A DNA stretch of 64,000 nucleotides from CAWEQW01 sp963811365. GTDB lineage: Bacteria; Actinomycetota; Actinomycetes; Propionibacteriales; Nocardioidaceae. The notes beneath the pieces are model-generated. The model worked only from the letters and a program-made list of their open reading frames with translations. It searched no databases and was not told the DNA's origin. Location: positions 176,007 to 240,006 of the forward strand of contig CAWEQW010000010.1 in the NCBI GenBank assembly GCA_963811365.1, in the 5' to 3' direction. Positions 25,618 to 34,470 of the stretch are shown one piece after another (the stretch's first letter is position 1; the number at the start of each line of letters is the position of its first letter). A program made the translations under genes and the position numbers.

Positions 25618-26791
25618 GCCGGTCCGGTCCCGTGGCGCCGACGGTCGTGCCCTTCGGGTCGCGCACCTCACCACCGTCGACATGAGCCTCGCGCTGCTGC
25701 TGCCCACCGAGCTGTCCGTGGACGTCGCGGCGGGATGGGAGACGTACGGCATCTCGGCCCCCGGCCGCTACGTCCCCGCCGTCGAGGCGCTCGGCGTCAC
25801 GCACCTGCCGCTTGCCTCGCTGACCCGGTCCTGGGACGTCCGGCGCGACGCGGCCGCGGCCCGGGAGCTCGCGGCGGCACTGCGCGACCTGCGCCCCGAC
25901 GTGCTGCACACCCACAACCCGAAGACCGGTGTGCTCGGCAGGGTGATCGGGCGTGCGCTGGGGGTGCCCGTCGTGGTGAACACCTGCCACGGGCTGTGGG
26001 CCTCTCCGGCCGACCCGCTGCGCCGCCGGCTCCCGGTGTACGCCGCCGAGGTCGCTGCGGCCGCGTTCAGCCACGCCGAGCTCTACCAGAACGGCACCGA
26101 CCTGCAGACGCTGCAGCCGTGGGTCCGGACCCGCACCGCCGCGGTGGTCGGCAACGGGACCGACCTCACGGCCTTCGTGCCGTCGCGGGAGCAGCGTCGC
26201 CGGGTCCGCGCCGAGCTCGGGGTCGCCGACGAGGAGCTCCTGGTCGGCGGGGTGGGCCGGCTCGTCGAGGAGAAGGGGGTGCGCGAGCTCGCCGAGGCCG
26301 CCCGCCGGCTGGCAGGCCGGGCCACGTTCGTCTGGGTCGGCCCGCCCGACCCCGACAAGCCCGACGCGCTGGCCGGGGAGCTCGCCGGCGTACGGCTGCT
26401 CGGCGAGCGCCGCGACATGGCGGCGGTCTACAACGCGCTCGACGTCTTCGTGCTGCCCTCCTACCGCGAGGGCTTCAGCCGCTCGGCGATGGAGGCCGCG
26501 GCGTGCGGGACGGCGACGGTGCTCTCCGACATCCGCGGCTGCCGCGAGGTCGGCGACCACGGCACCCACCTGCTGCTGGCCGCGCCGCGCGACGCCACCG
26601 CCCTGACCACGGCCGTGGGTCGGCTGCTCGACGACCCGCCGTTGCGCGAGCGGCTCGGCGCTGCGGCGCGGGAGCGTGCGCTGTCCTGCTTCGACCAGCG
26701 GGCCATCGCGGCGCGGTCGCTGGCGACGTACGCCGACGTGGCGCGGCGCCGGGGGCTCGGGTGGCGCACTCTCGAGGAGGTGGCGGTGTGA
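25610..26791 (+). CDS. Glycosyltransferase family 4
   Basis: A 393-residue GT-B enzyme with HTHNPKTGVLGRV in the N-domain, TAAVVGNGTDLTAF in the linker and FVLPSYREGFSRSAMEAAACG as the E-x7-E motif. The HNPKTG segment is common in PglA/TuaC-like enzymes that act on lipid-linked amino sugars, which fits the phosphoglycosyl transferase gene directly downstream. GTG at 25610 lies inside the deacetylase gene; the stop overlaps the next GTG (GTGA). Confidence 0.9.
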   Translation: MAEPVRSRGADGRALRVAHLTTVDMSLALLLPTELSVDVAAGWETYGISAPGRYVPAVEALGVTHLPLASLTRSWDVRRDAAAARELAAALRDLRPDVLHTHNPKTGVLGRVIGRALGVPVVVNTCHGLWASPADPLRRRLPVYAAEVAAAAFSHAELYQNGTDLQTLQPWVRTRTAAVVGNGTDLTAFVPSREQRRRVRAELGVADEELLVGGVGRLVEEKGVRELAEAARRLAGRATFVWVGPPDPDKPDALAGELAGVRLLGERRDMAAVYNALDVFVLPSYREGFSRSAMEAAACGTATVLSDIRGCREVGDHGTHLLLAAPRDATALTTAVGRLLDDPPLRERLGAAARERALSCFDQRAIAARSLATYADVARRRGLGWRTLEEVAV

Positions 26792-27408
26792 TCCGCCGAG
26801 GTGTGGACGTGGTGGTCTCGTCGGTGGCCGGGGTGCTGCTGGCACCAGTGATCGCGGTGGCCGCAGCGCTGGTGCGCCGGCGGCTCGGCCCGCCGGTCCT
26901 GTTCCGCCAGCGCCGCACCGGGCTGGACGGCCGCGAGTTCGACATCGTGAAGCTCCGCACGATGCGGCCCGAGACCTACCCGGGCGAGCCGGACGCCGAA
27001 CGGGACACCGCGCTCGGCCGCACGCTGCGCGGGCTCAGCGTCGACGAGCTGCCCCAGCTGTGGAACGTGCTGCGCGGCGACATGAGCCTGATCGGCCCGC
27101 GGCCCACCCTGCCCGAGCAGGTCCGGCACTACTCCGGCCGCCAGCACGGCCGGCACGTCGTGCGCCCCGGGCTGACGGGCTGGGCGCAGGTGAACGGGCG
27201 CAACGCGATCCCGTGGCCGGAGCGCATCGAGCTCGACCTCTGGTACATCGAGCACCGCTCGCTCGCCCTGGACCTGCGGATCCTGGCCCGCACTGCGCTG
27301 CGGCTGGTCCGTCCCACCGGGATCTACGGTGAGGGCGGGGTCAACCAGGGCTTCCCGCTGCCGGTCGTCGAGCAGCCGTCCGAGCAGAGGGTCCGGAGCC
27401 GCGGGTGA
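26788..27408 (+). CDS. Phosphoglycosyl transferase (PglC/WcaJ-type sugar transferase)
   Basis: A 206-residue monotopic sugar-phosphate transferase that starts repeat-unit assembly on undecaprenyl phosphate. An N-terminal hydrophobic re-entrant helix (about 8-30) is followed by the short PglC-like catalytic domain: FRQRRTGLDGREFDIVKLRTM, LSVDELPQLWNVLRGDMSLIGPRP and RPGLTGWAQVNGRN. Length matches PglC (about 200) rather than WbaP (about 470). It is coupled by GTGA overlaps to neighbours on both sides. Confidence 0.92.
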   Translation: MIRRGVDVVVSSVAGVLLAPVIAVAAALVRRRLGPPVLFRQRRTGLDGREFDIVKLRTMRPETYPGEPDAERDTALGRTLRGLSVDELPQLWNVLRGDMSLIGPRPTLPEQVRHYSGRQHGRHVVRPGLTGWAQVNGRNAIPWPERIELDLWYIEHRSLALDLRILARTALRLVRPTGIYGEGGVNQGFPLPVVEQPSEQRVRSRG

Positions 27409-27998
27409 TCGTCGCCGGCGCCGGCGGGGTCGGACGCGAGACGCTCGACGCCTGCCTGGCGGCGGGCGTGCCGGTGACCGCCTTCCTGGACGACGCTCTC
27501 GCGGGCCGCACCGTGCGCGGCCTGCCGGTCCTGGCGCCGGACGAGGCGGAGGCCGGGGGGACGTTCGTCGTCGGCGTGGCCTCGCCGGAGGTGCGGCGCC
27601 GGCTCGCCGCGCTGCTGACCGGACGTGGCCTCTCGGCCGGCCTGGTCGTCCATCCGCGGGCGATCATCGGCCCGGAGACCGTGCTGGGGGCGGGCACCCT
27701 GGTCCTCGGCGGTGCGCACGTCTCCAGCTCGGTGAGGCTCGGCGCGCACGTCCAGGTGCACTACAACGCGACGGTCGGCCACGACGCCGTCCTCCAGGAC
27801 CTGGTCTCGGTCTACCCGGGCGCCAACGTCTCCGGCTCCGTGCTGCTCGAGGAGGGGTCGACGGTCGGCAGCGGCGCGGTCGTTCTCCAGGGCCGCGTCG
27901 TGGGCCGGGGCGCGTTCGTCGGCGCCGGCGCGGTGGTCACCCGGGACGTCGCCCCCGGAGCCGTCGTCGTGGGATCGCCGGCCCGGCCTCAGCGCTGA
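27405..27998 (+). CDS. PglD/NeuD-type sugar O/N-acetyltransferase
   Basis: A 197-residue acyltransferase with an N-terminal Rossmann-like domain (VAGAGGVGRETLDACLAAG) and a C-terminal left-handed hexapeptide-repeat helix (GPETVLGAGTLVLGGAHVSSSV and later repeats). The catalytic His is probably in YNATVGHDAV. Family members acetylate UDP-4-amino sugars (PglD) or sialic acid (NeuD). Together with the DegT aminotransferase and the CapD-type dehydratase it completes a bacillosamine-like pathway. The 3' end overlaps the convergent epimerase by 10 bases. Confidence 0.9.
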   Translation: MIVAGAGGVGRETLDACLAAGVPVTAFLDDALAGRTVRGLPVLAPDEAEAGGTFVVGVASPEVRRRLAALLTGRGLSAGLVVHPRAIIGPETVLGAGTLVLGGAHVSSSVRLGAHVQVHYNATVGHDAVLQDLVSVYPGANVSGSVLLEEGSTVGSGAVVLQGRVVGRGAFVGAGAVVTRDVAPGAVVVGSPARPQR

Positions 27999-28938
27999 GC
28001 CCGCGCGGCCCGGTCGGCCCGCTCGTGGAACCATCCGACCGTCGCGCGCAGCCCCTCCTCCAGCGGGACCGGCGTCACGTCCGGGAACAGCGCGCGCAGC
28101 CGGGACGAGTCGGCCTGGGAGTGCGGCACGTCGCCGGCCCGCGACGCGACGTGCTCGACCTCGACCGGGTGGCCGAGCTCGGCCTCGAGCAGCGTGACGA
28201 GCTCGCGCAGCGTCGTACGCCCGCCGAAGGCGAGGTTGACCGGGTCCGGGCTGGTGACCCGGTCGCGGGCCGCTCGGGCGAGGACCTGCACCACCGTGCC
28301 GACGTAGGTGAAGTCGCGGCTCTGGGTGCCGTCGCCGTGCACCACGACGGGTCTTCCGGCGATCGCGGCGTCCACGAACGCGGGGACGACGGCCGCGTAC
28401 GCGTGCCCGGCCGGCTGGAGCGGTCCGAACACGTTGAAGAACCGGAACGGCAGCACCTGGAGCCCGTAGCAGCGTGCGTGCGCCAGCGCGTACGCCTCGG
28501 TCGCCAGCTTGCTGACGGCGTACGGCGACATCGGCCGGCAGCGCATGCCCTCGTTCTTGGGCAGCTCGGGTTGGCGCCGTACACCGAGGACGACGAGGCG
28601 ACCGTGACGTGCGGGGAGCCGTGCCGGCGGGCGGCCTCGAGCACCTCCAGGCTGCCGGTCGCGTTGGCGTGGTGGCTGGCGAGCGGGTCGGCGACGGACC
28701 GCGGCACGGACGGCAGCGCCGCGAGGTGCACGACCGCGTCCGCGCCCGGCAGCGCCTTGTCGAGCAGCCCGGCGTCGAGGATGCTGCCCTCGAGCAGCTC
28801 GACGTCGAGGCCGGCCAGGTTCTCCGGGTCACCCGTCGAGAGGTCGTCGACGACGACCACCTCGTCGCCGTCCGCCACCAGCCGGCGGGCCAGGTTCGCC
28901 CCGATGAAGCCCGCGCCTCCGGTCACCACGACCCGCAT
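27989..28938 (-). pseudogene. NAD-dependent epimerase/dehydratase with a frameshift
   Basis: A sugar-nucleotide epimerase/dehydratase of the extended SDR family, likely UDP-hexose acting. The first 120 residues (28938 to about 28570) show VVVTGGAGFIGANLA and ASSSSVYG. The rest continues in another frame from about 28560 with SPYAVSKLATE, carrying the catalytic YxxxK, and FNVFGP. One base appears to be missing near 28566-28569; restoring it gives an unbroken 316-residue protein reading NPELPKNEG across the join. It may be a real null allele or a sequencing error. GAGGGGG precedes the ATG. Confidence 0.82.
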
Positions 28939-28966
28939 GTGTCCCCCTCGTGAGTGTGCCCGAGGG

Positions 28967-28972
28967 ACGATA
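28967..28972 (-). promoter_or_regulatory. -10 box (TATCGT) of epimerase gene
   Basis: TATCGT on the minus strand lies 28 bases before the ATG at 28938 and leaves room for the GAGGGGG ribosome-binding site. No clear -35 box was found. Confidence 0.3.
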
Positions 28973-29017
28973 CCCGGGAGGTCCGCGCGGCACGACCGGG
29001 CGACCCGTCGCGACGGA

Positions 29018-29023
29018 TAGGGT
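29018..29023 (+). promoter_or_regulatory. -10 box (TAGGGT) of Lrp gene, leaderless
   Basis: TAGGGT ends 6 bases before the GTG at 29030, so the mRNA would begin at or next to the start codon. Confidence 0.45.
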
Positions 29024-29029
29024 GAGGTC

Positions 29030-29467
29030 GTGGAAGAGCTGGACCAGCGCATCGTGACGCTCCTCGCCGGGGACGGCCGGATGTCCTTCACGGACCTCGG
29101 CAAGGCGACGGGGCTGTCGACCTCGGCGGTGCACCAGCGGGTGAAGCGCCTCGAGCAGCGCGGCCTCATCCAGGGGTACGGCGCCACCATCGACTACGAC
29201 CAGGTGGGCCTGCCGCTCACGGCGTTCATCTCGATCCGGGCCATCGACCCCTCGCAGCCCGACGACTCACCCGAGCGGCTGCGCCCGATCACGGAGATCG
29301 AGAGCTGCTGGTCGGTCGCCGGCGACGAGTCGTACATCCTCAAGGTGCGGGTCGCCACGCCGTACGCCCTCGAGGACCTGCTGGCCCGGATCCGCTCCGC
29401 CGCGAACGTGTCCACGCGCACCACGATCGTGCTGTCGACGCCGTACGAGCAGCGCCCGGTCTCCTGA
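29030..29467 (+). CDS. Lrp/AsnC-family regulator
   Basis: A 145-residue transcription regulator. The N-terminal winged HTH (residues 1-60) reads LDQRIVTLLAGDGRMSFTDLG, then STSAVHQRVKRLEQRGLI. The C-terminal RAM effector-binding domain (70-140) contains the IESCWSVAGDESYILKVRV strand pattern. It would sense an amino acid and regulate amino-acid or central metabolism genes. Stand-alone monocistron; it ends convergently against the helicase gene. Confidence 0.92.
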   Translation: MEELDQRIVTLLAGDGRMSFTDLGKATGLSTSAVHQRVKRLEQRGLIQGYGATIDYDQVGLPLTAFISIRAIDPSQPDDSPERLRPITEIESCWSVAGDESYILKVRVATPYALEDLLARIRSAANVSTRTTIVLSTPYEQRPVS

Positions 29468-29490
29468 CGTCGGCTGGTCAGTCGGAGACC
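29458..29490. terminator. Inverted repeat between convergent Lrp and helicase genes
   Basis: GGTCTCC at 29458-29464 pairs with GGAGACC at 29484-29490, extended inward by TGAC/GTCA with a small bulge. It covers both stop codons, so it could terminate both transcripts. There is no T-tract, as usual in high-GC actinobacteria. Confidence 0.45.
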
Positions 29491-32231
29491 GAGGAGTAGG
29501 CCACCACGCCGCGGCGCAGCGCCGCCGACGCCGAGCGGGCGGTAGCCCGCAGGGGCGAGCCGGCGGCCGCGTCGGCGATCTGGTCGGTGAGGTCGAGCAG
29601 CTGCTTGACCCACCGCACGAAGTCCCCGGCCGCCAGGTCGCTCTCGGACAGCACGTCGTCGAGCGAGGCGCCCTCGGCCCACCGGTACGCCGCCCACGCG
29701 AAGCCCAGGTCCGGCTCGCGCAGGAAGTCGAGCTTGTTGTCGCGCTCGAGCGCGTCGAGATCCGCCCACAGCGACACCATGTCGGCGAGCACCTGCTTGA
29801 CGCGGCCACCGGGAAGCCGTGGCGAGAACGCGTCGTCGGGGCGGCGTGCCTCGAACACCAGCGCAGACAGCGCCGCGGCGAGCTCCGACGGCGAGAGGTC
29901 GTCCCAGAGGCCGTTGCGCAGGGCCTCGGCCGCGACGAGGTCCATGTCGGTGTAGATCCGCATCAGCCGTCGACCGGTCTCGGTGACCGTGTCGTCCTCG
30001 AGGTAGCCCAGCGCGCTCAGCACGTCGCAGACCCGGTCGAACTGCCGGGCGATCGTGTTGGTCCGCTGCTCGATCCGGCGCTTCAGCGTGGCGGTGTCCC
30101 GGTCGAGCTTGTGGTGCCGCTCGGCCCAGCGGGCGTGGTCCTCGCGGTCCGCACAGCCGTGGCAGGGGTGCGCCCTCAGCTCGGCACGCAGCCGGCTGAT
30201 CTCCTGCTCGCCGGCGGCGCCGCGCCGGCTGCCTGCTGCACCGGGCTCGCCGCCCCTTCCCCGCCGCGGAGGCGAGGTGAACCCGTGGGTCTTGGCCCGC
30301 AACGCCGAGGCCAGGTCCCGGCGGCTCTGCGGGTTGCGACCGTTGAACGTCTTCGGCACCCGCATCCGGGTCAGCGCCTGGACCGGCTCGGGGAAGTCGA
30401 CCATCGAGAGCCGGCGGGCGTGCCGGTCCTGGGTGACGACGTACGGGCGCGGCCCGTCCCGGTCCGACCGCATGCCGGGGTCGATGACCACGGCCATCCC
30501 GCTGTACCGGCCGCCGGGCACCTCGATGACGTCACCGGGCCGCAGCGCCTCGAGCGAGGCGACGACCTCGTCGCGACGGTCGGCCCGCCGGGCCCGCGCC
30601 TGCCTGTTCTCCACCTCGCCGAGCCGGCGGCGCAGCGCGGAGTACTCCATGAAGTCCCCGAGGTCGCAGGTCGCCGCCTCGGCGTACCCGGCGAGCGCCT
30701 CCTCCGCCTTGCGCAGCTGGCGGGCGAGCCCGACCACTGCCTTGTCGGCCTGGAACTGCGCGAACGACGACTCCAGCAGCTCGCGGGCGGTCGCCCGCCC
30801 GACCTGGTGGACCAGGTTGACCGCCATGTTGTACGACGGACGGAACGACGACCTGAGCGGGTAGGTGCGCGTCGAGGCCAGCCCGGCCACCGAGGCAGGG
30901 TCGAGCCCGGGCTGCCACAGCACGACGCCGTGGCCCTCGACGTCGATGCCGCGGCGGCCGGCCCGGCCGGTGAGCTGGGTGTACTCCCCCGGCGTGATGT
31001 CGGCGTGCGTCTCGCCGTTCCACTTCGACAGCTTCTCGATCACGACCGAGCGGGCCGGCATGTTGATGCCGAGCGCCAGCGTCTCGGTGGCGAACACCAC
31101 CCGGCAGAGCCCGGCGGCGAACAGCAGCTCGACGCACTCCTTGAAGGTGGGCAGCATCCCGGCGTGGTGGGCGGCCACGCCACGGGTCAGCCCGTCGAGG
31201 AAGTCGTGGTAGCCGAGGACGTGCAGGTCCTCGTCCGGGATGCCCGCACAGCGCTCCTCGACGAACGCCCGGATCTCCTCGCGCTCCTCGGGCGTGGTCA
31301 GGGTCAGGTTGGCGGCCAGGCACTGGTTGACCGCGGCGTCGCAGCCCACCCGGCTGAAGATGAACACGATCGCCGGCAGCAGACCCTCGCTGTCGAGCCG
31401 GTCGACGACGTCCACCCGGGTCGGCATCGGCGGTCCGTTGCGGCGTTGCCCCCGCGCGCCGGCCCGCCCCTGCGACCCGCGGCGCCGGTCGCCGGTGCGG
31501 CCCCGGCGCCAGTCGTCGCGGGCCACCCGCAGCAGGTCGGGGTTGACCCGCCCCTCGGAGTCGGCGAACAGGTCGTACATCCGGCGCCCGACCATGACGT
31601 GCTGGTAGAGCGGGACGGGCCGGCGCTCCTCGACGATCGTCGAGGTCTCGCCGCGCACGGTCGACAGCCACTCGCCGAACTCCTCCGCGTTCGACACCGT
31701 CGCCGACAGCGACACCAGGGCCACGGAGTCCGGGAGGTGGATGATCACCTCCTCCCACACCGCCCCGCGGAACCGGTCGGCGAGGTAGTGCACCTCGTCC
31801 ATCACGACGTAGCCGAGCCCCTCGAGCGTGCGGGACCCGGCGTACAGCATGTTGCGCAGCACCTCGGTGGTCATCACGACAACCGGCGCCTCGCCGTTGA
31901 TGGTGTTGTCGCCGGTGAGCAGCCCGACCTGGTCGGCGCCGTACCGGCGGACGAGGTCGTTGTACTTCTGGTTCGACAGCGCCTTGATCGGGGCCGTGTA
32001 GAAGCACTTGCGGCCCTGCTCGAGGGCGAGGTGGACGGCGAACTCGCCCACCAGGGTCTTGCCCGAGCCCGTGGGCGCCGCGACCAGGACGCCGTGGCCG
32101 GACTCGAGCTCCTTGCAGGCGCTGACCTGGAACGGGTCGAGCTGGAAGTCGTAGAGCGAGGCGAACCGCGCGAAGACCGGCGACGTGCGGTGCTCGTGGA
32201 ACCGGGCGTACTTCTCTGCGGGCGAGGTCAT
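29478..32231 (-). CDS. DEAD/DEAH-box helicase, HelY/Ski2-like
   Basis: A 917-residue superfamily 2 helicase. Motif I (APTGSGKTLVGE) is near residue 45, motif II VMDEVHYLAD near 140, motif III SLSATVSN, and motif VI YTQLTGRAGRRG near 400. A long C-terminal Ski2/Dob1-like region follows. Two low-complexity Arg/Gly-rich inserts at about 235-260 and 665-690 are typical of high-GC orthologues. It probably unwinds structured RNA. The ATG overlaps the lipid-kinase stop by one base (TGATG), so the two are coupled. Confidence 0.9.
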   Translation of the reverse strand: MTSPAEKYARFHEHRTSPVFARFASLYDFQLDPFQVSACKELESGHGVLVAAPTGSGKTLVGEFAVHLALEQGRKCFYTAPIKALSNQKYNDLVRRYGADQVGLLTGDNTINGEAPVVVMTTEVLRNMLYAGSRTLEGLGYVVMDEVHYLADRFRGAVWEEVIIHLPDSVALVSLSATVSNAEEFGEWLSTVRGETSTIVEERRPVPLYQHVMVGRRMYDLFADSEGRVNPDLLRVARDDWRRGRTGDRRRGSQGRAGARGQRRNGPPMPTRVDVVDRLDSEGLLPAIVFIFSRVGCDAAVNQCLAANLTLTTPEEREEIRAFVEERCAGIPDEDLHVLGYHDFLDGLTRGVAAHHAGMLPTFKECVELLFAAGLCRVVFATETLALGINMPARSVVIEKLSKWNGETHADITPGEYTQLTGRAGRRGIDVEGHGVVLWQPGLDPASVAGLASTRTYPLRSSFRPSYNMAVNLVHQVGRATARELLESSFAQFQADKAVVGLARQLRKAEEALAGYAEAATCDLGDFMEYSALRRRLGEVENRQARARRADRRDEVVASLEALRPGDVIEVPGGRYSGMAVVIDPGMRSDRDGPRPYVVTQDRHARRLSMVDFPEPVQALTRMRVPKTFNGRNPQSRRDLASALRAKTHGFTSPPRRGRGGEPGAAGSRRGAAGEQEISRLRAELRAHPCHGCADREDHARWAERHHKLDRDTATLKRRIEQRTNTIARQFDRVCDVLSALGYLEDDTVTETGRRLMRIYTDMDLVAAEALRNGLWDDLSPSELAAALSALVFEARRPDDAFSPRLPGGRVKQVLADMVSLWADLDALERDNKLDFLREPDLGFAWAAYRWAEGASLDDVLSESDLAAGDFVRWVKQLLDLTDQIADAAAGSPLRATARSASAALRRGVVAYSSVSD

Positions 32232-33106
32232 CAGGGAACCAAGACTGTCAGACTGCCGGGAACCACCTCCACGGTGCGCGGCAGCGGCCCGAGCCGCTCG
32301 CCGTCGGCGTACGCCACGATGCCGGGCGCCGCCACGGTCACCGACCGCACACGGTGCCGCTCGTACTGCGGGTGGTGGACGTGACCGCCGGTGTACAGCT
32401 TGGGGTAGGTCCGCACGAGCTCGAGCTTGCTGAGCGGCTTGATGAGCACGACGTCGAGCAGACCGTCGTCGAGCTCCGCCCCGTGGGTGATCCGCAGCCC
32501 GCCGCCGAACGACGGCCCGTTGCCGACCGCGACCAGCATCGCGTCCAGCGTGCGCTCCTCGCCGTCGAGCTCGAGGGTGTACGTGAGCGGCTCGAAGACC
32601 CGCAGCTCGGCCAGCGTGGCGAGGGTGTAGCGCAGCTGGCCGCGCGGCCAGCGCATCGCGTTCGCGCGCTCGTTGACGATCGAGTCGAAGCCGGCGGCCA
32701 TCACGGTGACGTAGTAGGTGGCACCCGTGCGCGCGAGGTCGATGCGCCGGCGGCGCGAGCCGACCACCACGTCGGCGGCCGCTGCGGCGTCGTCGCGGGG
32801 GATGTCGAAGTAGCGGGCCACGTCGTTGCCGGTGCCCGCCGGAACGACGCCCAGCGCGGTGTCGCTGCCGGCGAGCGCCTGGACGGCCAGGTGCACCATC
32901 CCGTCGCCGCCGCACACCACCAGCGCCTCCACACCCGAGGCCGCTGCCGAGCGTGCCAGGTCGGCTGCCTCGTCCACGTCCCGGCCGACGAGCTCCTCGA
33001 CGGCGAAGCCGGCCTCTCGGAACCGCTGCGCTGCGACCGCCGCGGTGCGCCGCCCCCGCCCGCGGCCCGCGGTCGGGTTCGTCAGCAGCGCGATGCGTCG
33101 GGACAC
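32231..33106 (-). CDS. Diacylglycerol kinase-family lipid kinase (YegS/DgkB-like)
   Basis: A 291-residue kinase with LLTNPTAGRGRG at the N-terminus, the nucleotide-binding VVCGGDGMVHLAVQ near residue 67, and GVVPAGTGNDVARYF near 90. GNGPSFGGGLRITHGAELDDGLLDVVL is the conserved C-terminal segment. It phosphorylates diacylglycerol or a related lipid for phospholipid recycling. GTG at 33106 is supported by a TAGCCT box 6 bases upstream. Confidence 0.9.
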   Translation of the reverse strand: MSRRIALLTNPTAGRGRGRRTAAVAAQRFREAGFAVEELVGRDVDEAADLARSAAASGVEALVVCGGDGMVHLAVQALAGSDTALGVVPAGTGNDVARYFDIPRDDAAAAADVVVGSRRRRIDLARTGATYYVTVMAAGFDSIVNERANAMRWPRGQLRYTLATLAELRVFEPLTYTLELDGEERTLDAMLVAVGNGPSFGGGLRITHGAELDDGLLDVVLIKPLSKLELVRTYPKLYTGGHVHHPQYERHRVRSVTVAAPGIVAYADGERLGPLPRTVEVVPGSLTVLVP

Positions 33107-33112
33107 GCCGCG

Positions 33113-33118
33113 AGGCTA
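33113..33118 (-). promoter_or_regulatory. -10 box (TAGCCT) of lipid kinase gene, leaderless
   Basis: TAGCCT on the minus strand ends 6 bases before the GTG at 33106. Confidence 0.45.
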
Positions 33119-33140
33119 CCCCGGGCGCCCCGCGGTGCGG

Positions 33141-33169
33141 TTCGCAACGCTCGAGGGAGAGGCTAAGGT
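33141..33169 (+). promoter_or_regulatory. Promoter of alpha/beta hydrolase gene, leaderless
   Basis: TTCGCA (33141-33146) and TAAGGT (33164-33169) are spaced by 17 bases, and the -10 box ends 6 bases before the ATG at 33176. This is the best -35/-10 pair seen among the leaderless promoters here. Confidence 0.5.
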
Positions 33170-33175
33170 CCGCGC

Positions 33176-34084
33176 ATGGACGGCAGCGACACGACCACGC
33201 TCGCGGTGCCCGCTTCCGACGGACGCTCCTTGGAGGTGCTCGTCAGCGGGCCCGAGGAAGGGCTCCCGCTCGTCTTCCACGCCGGCACGCCGCAGGCCGC
33301 GGTGCCCTGCGGCATTCTCGAGCGCCCGGCGCACGCCCGGGGGCTGCGGGTCGTGGCCTGGTCCCGACCGGGGTACGGCGGGTCGACGCCGCGCGGCGAC
33401 GCCGCCACCACGGCGACGGTGGCCGACGACGCGCACGACGTCGCGGCGATCCTCGACCACCTCGGCCTCGCACGCTTCGTCACCCTCGGCTGGTCCGGCG
33501 GCGGGCCGCGCGCGCTCGCGTGCGCGGCGGTGCTGCCCGATCGGTGCCTCGCGGCGACCAGCGGCGTGGGGCTCGCCCCGGTCGGGGCCGCGGGGCTGGA
33601 CTGGTCGGCCGGGATGGGCCCGGAGAACCTCGCGGAGTACGCCGCCGTCCGGGATGGACGCGCGGCGCTCCAGGAGTTCCTCGAGGACAACGCCCCGGCC
33701 ACGTTCGCCGCGACTGCCGACGAGATCGCCGAGGCGTTCGGCGGCCTGCTCCCGCCGGTCGACCGGGAGGCGGTCACCGGCGAGCTGGCCGAGTGGCTGG
33801 CGAGCTCCACGGCCCGGGCCGGAGCGCAGGGCGTCGTCGGCTGGCGCGACGACGACCTCACGCACAGCCGGCCGTGGGGCTTCGACCTCGCTGCGATCAC
33901 CGTTCCGGTGGCCGTCTGGGCCGGCACCGAGGACCTGATGGTTCCGTTCGCGCACGGCGAGTGGCTGGCCGGGCACGTCCGCGGCGCTCGCGCGCACCTC
34001 GTCGACGGCGCGGGTCACGTGTCGCTGTTCATGCAGCTGGACCGGATCATCGACGACCTGCTCGACCTCGCGGGTCCCCGCTAG
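33176..34084 (+). CDS. Alpha/beta hydrolase
   Basis: A 302-residue alpha/beta hydrolase. The oxyanion HAG-type segment (LPLVFHAGTPQA) is near residue 28, the nucleophile elbow LGWSGGGPRA near 105, an acid in GTEDLMVPF near 255, and the catalytic His in DGAGHVSLF near 285. The substrate is unknown; the family includes esterases, lipases and epoxide hydrolases. Its stop codon overlaps the 3' end of the convergent small gene by 4 bases. Confidence 0.85.
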   Translation: MDGSDTTTLAVPASDGRSLEVLVSGPEEGLPLVFHAGTPQAAVPCGILERPAHARGLRVVAWSRPGYGGSTPRGDAATTATVADDAHDVAAILDHLGLARFVTLGWSGGGPRALACAAVLPDRCLAATSGVGLAPVGAAGLDWSAGMGPENLAEYAAVRDGRAALQEFLEDNAPATFAATADEIAEAFGGLLPPVDREAVTGELAEWLASSTARAGAQGVVGWRDDDLTHSRPWGFDLAAITVPVAVWAGTEDLMVPFAHGEWLAGHVRGARAHLVDGAGHVSLFMQLDRIIDDLLDLAGPR

Positions 34085-34470
34085 AGGCGTAGCGTCGCGG
34101 CGTACTGCGAGCGCCGGGCGCCGACCGCCTTCGCGAGCCGGCCGACGCACTCCAGGACCAGGTCCGCGCTGAACTCGTTGCCGGGCACGGCGAGGGTCAG
34201 CCGTCCGTCGTACCGGACCAGCAGGACCTGCCGGTGCGTCCATGACTGGTGCACCGACCGGCGTACGGCGTCGGGCACGACCGGCTCCGGGAACGCCTGG
34301 TCCGCGGCGAGCAGGTCACACGGGCAGTCGTGCCCGTCGCCGCGCAGCTCACCGGTCACGAGGTGGCCGTCGTGCACCCCGGAGAGCGCGGTCCACACGA
34401 CGTGCCCGGTGCCGAGCCACTCGGGAAGGTCGAACGGGTCGACCGTCGGCACCTCGCTGGGAGCCCGCAC
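34081..34470 (-). CDS. Conserved hypothetical protein next to tatC
   Basis: A 129-residue protein of unknown function. It has a conserved-looking centre with GDGHDCPCDLLAADQAFPEP, containing a CPC motif, and strands such as RQVLLVRYDGRLTLAV. No signal peptide or membrane segment. Its GTG start directly abuts the tatC stop, so it is probably the last gene of the tatA-tatC transcript. Real coding is supported by synteny and frame. I do not recognise the family. Confidence 0.65.
   Translation of the reverse strand: MRAPSEVPTVDPFDLPEWLGTGHVVWTALSGVHDGHLVTGELRGDGHDCPCDLLAADQAFPEPVVPDAVRRSVHQSWTHRQVLLVRYDGRLTLAVPGNEFSADLVLECVGRLAKAVGARRSQYAATLRL

Noticed and set aside
32232..32915. N-terminal extension of the helicase ORF
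   Set aside because: It runs in the wrong frame through the lipid kinase gene; helicase similarity starts at ATG 32231.
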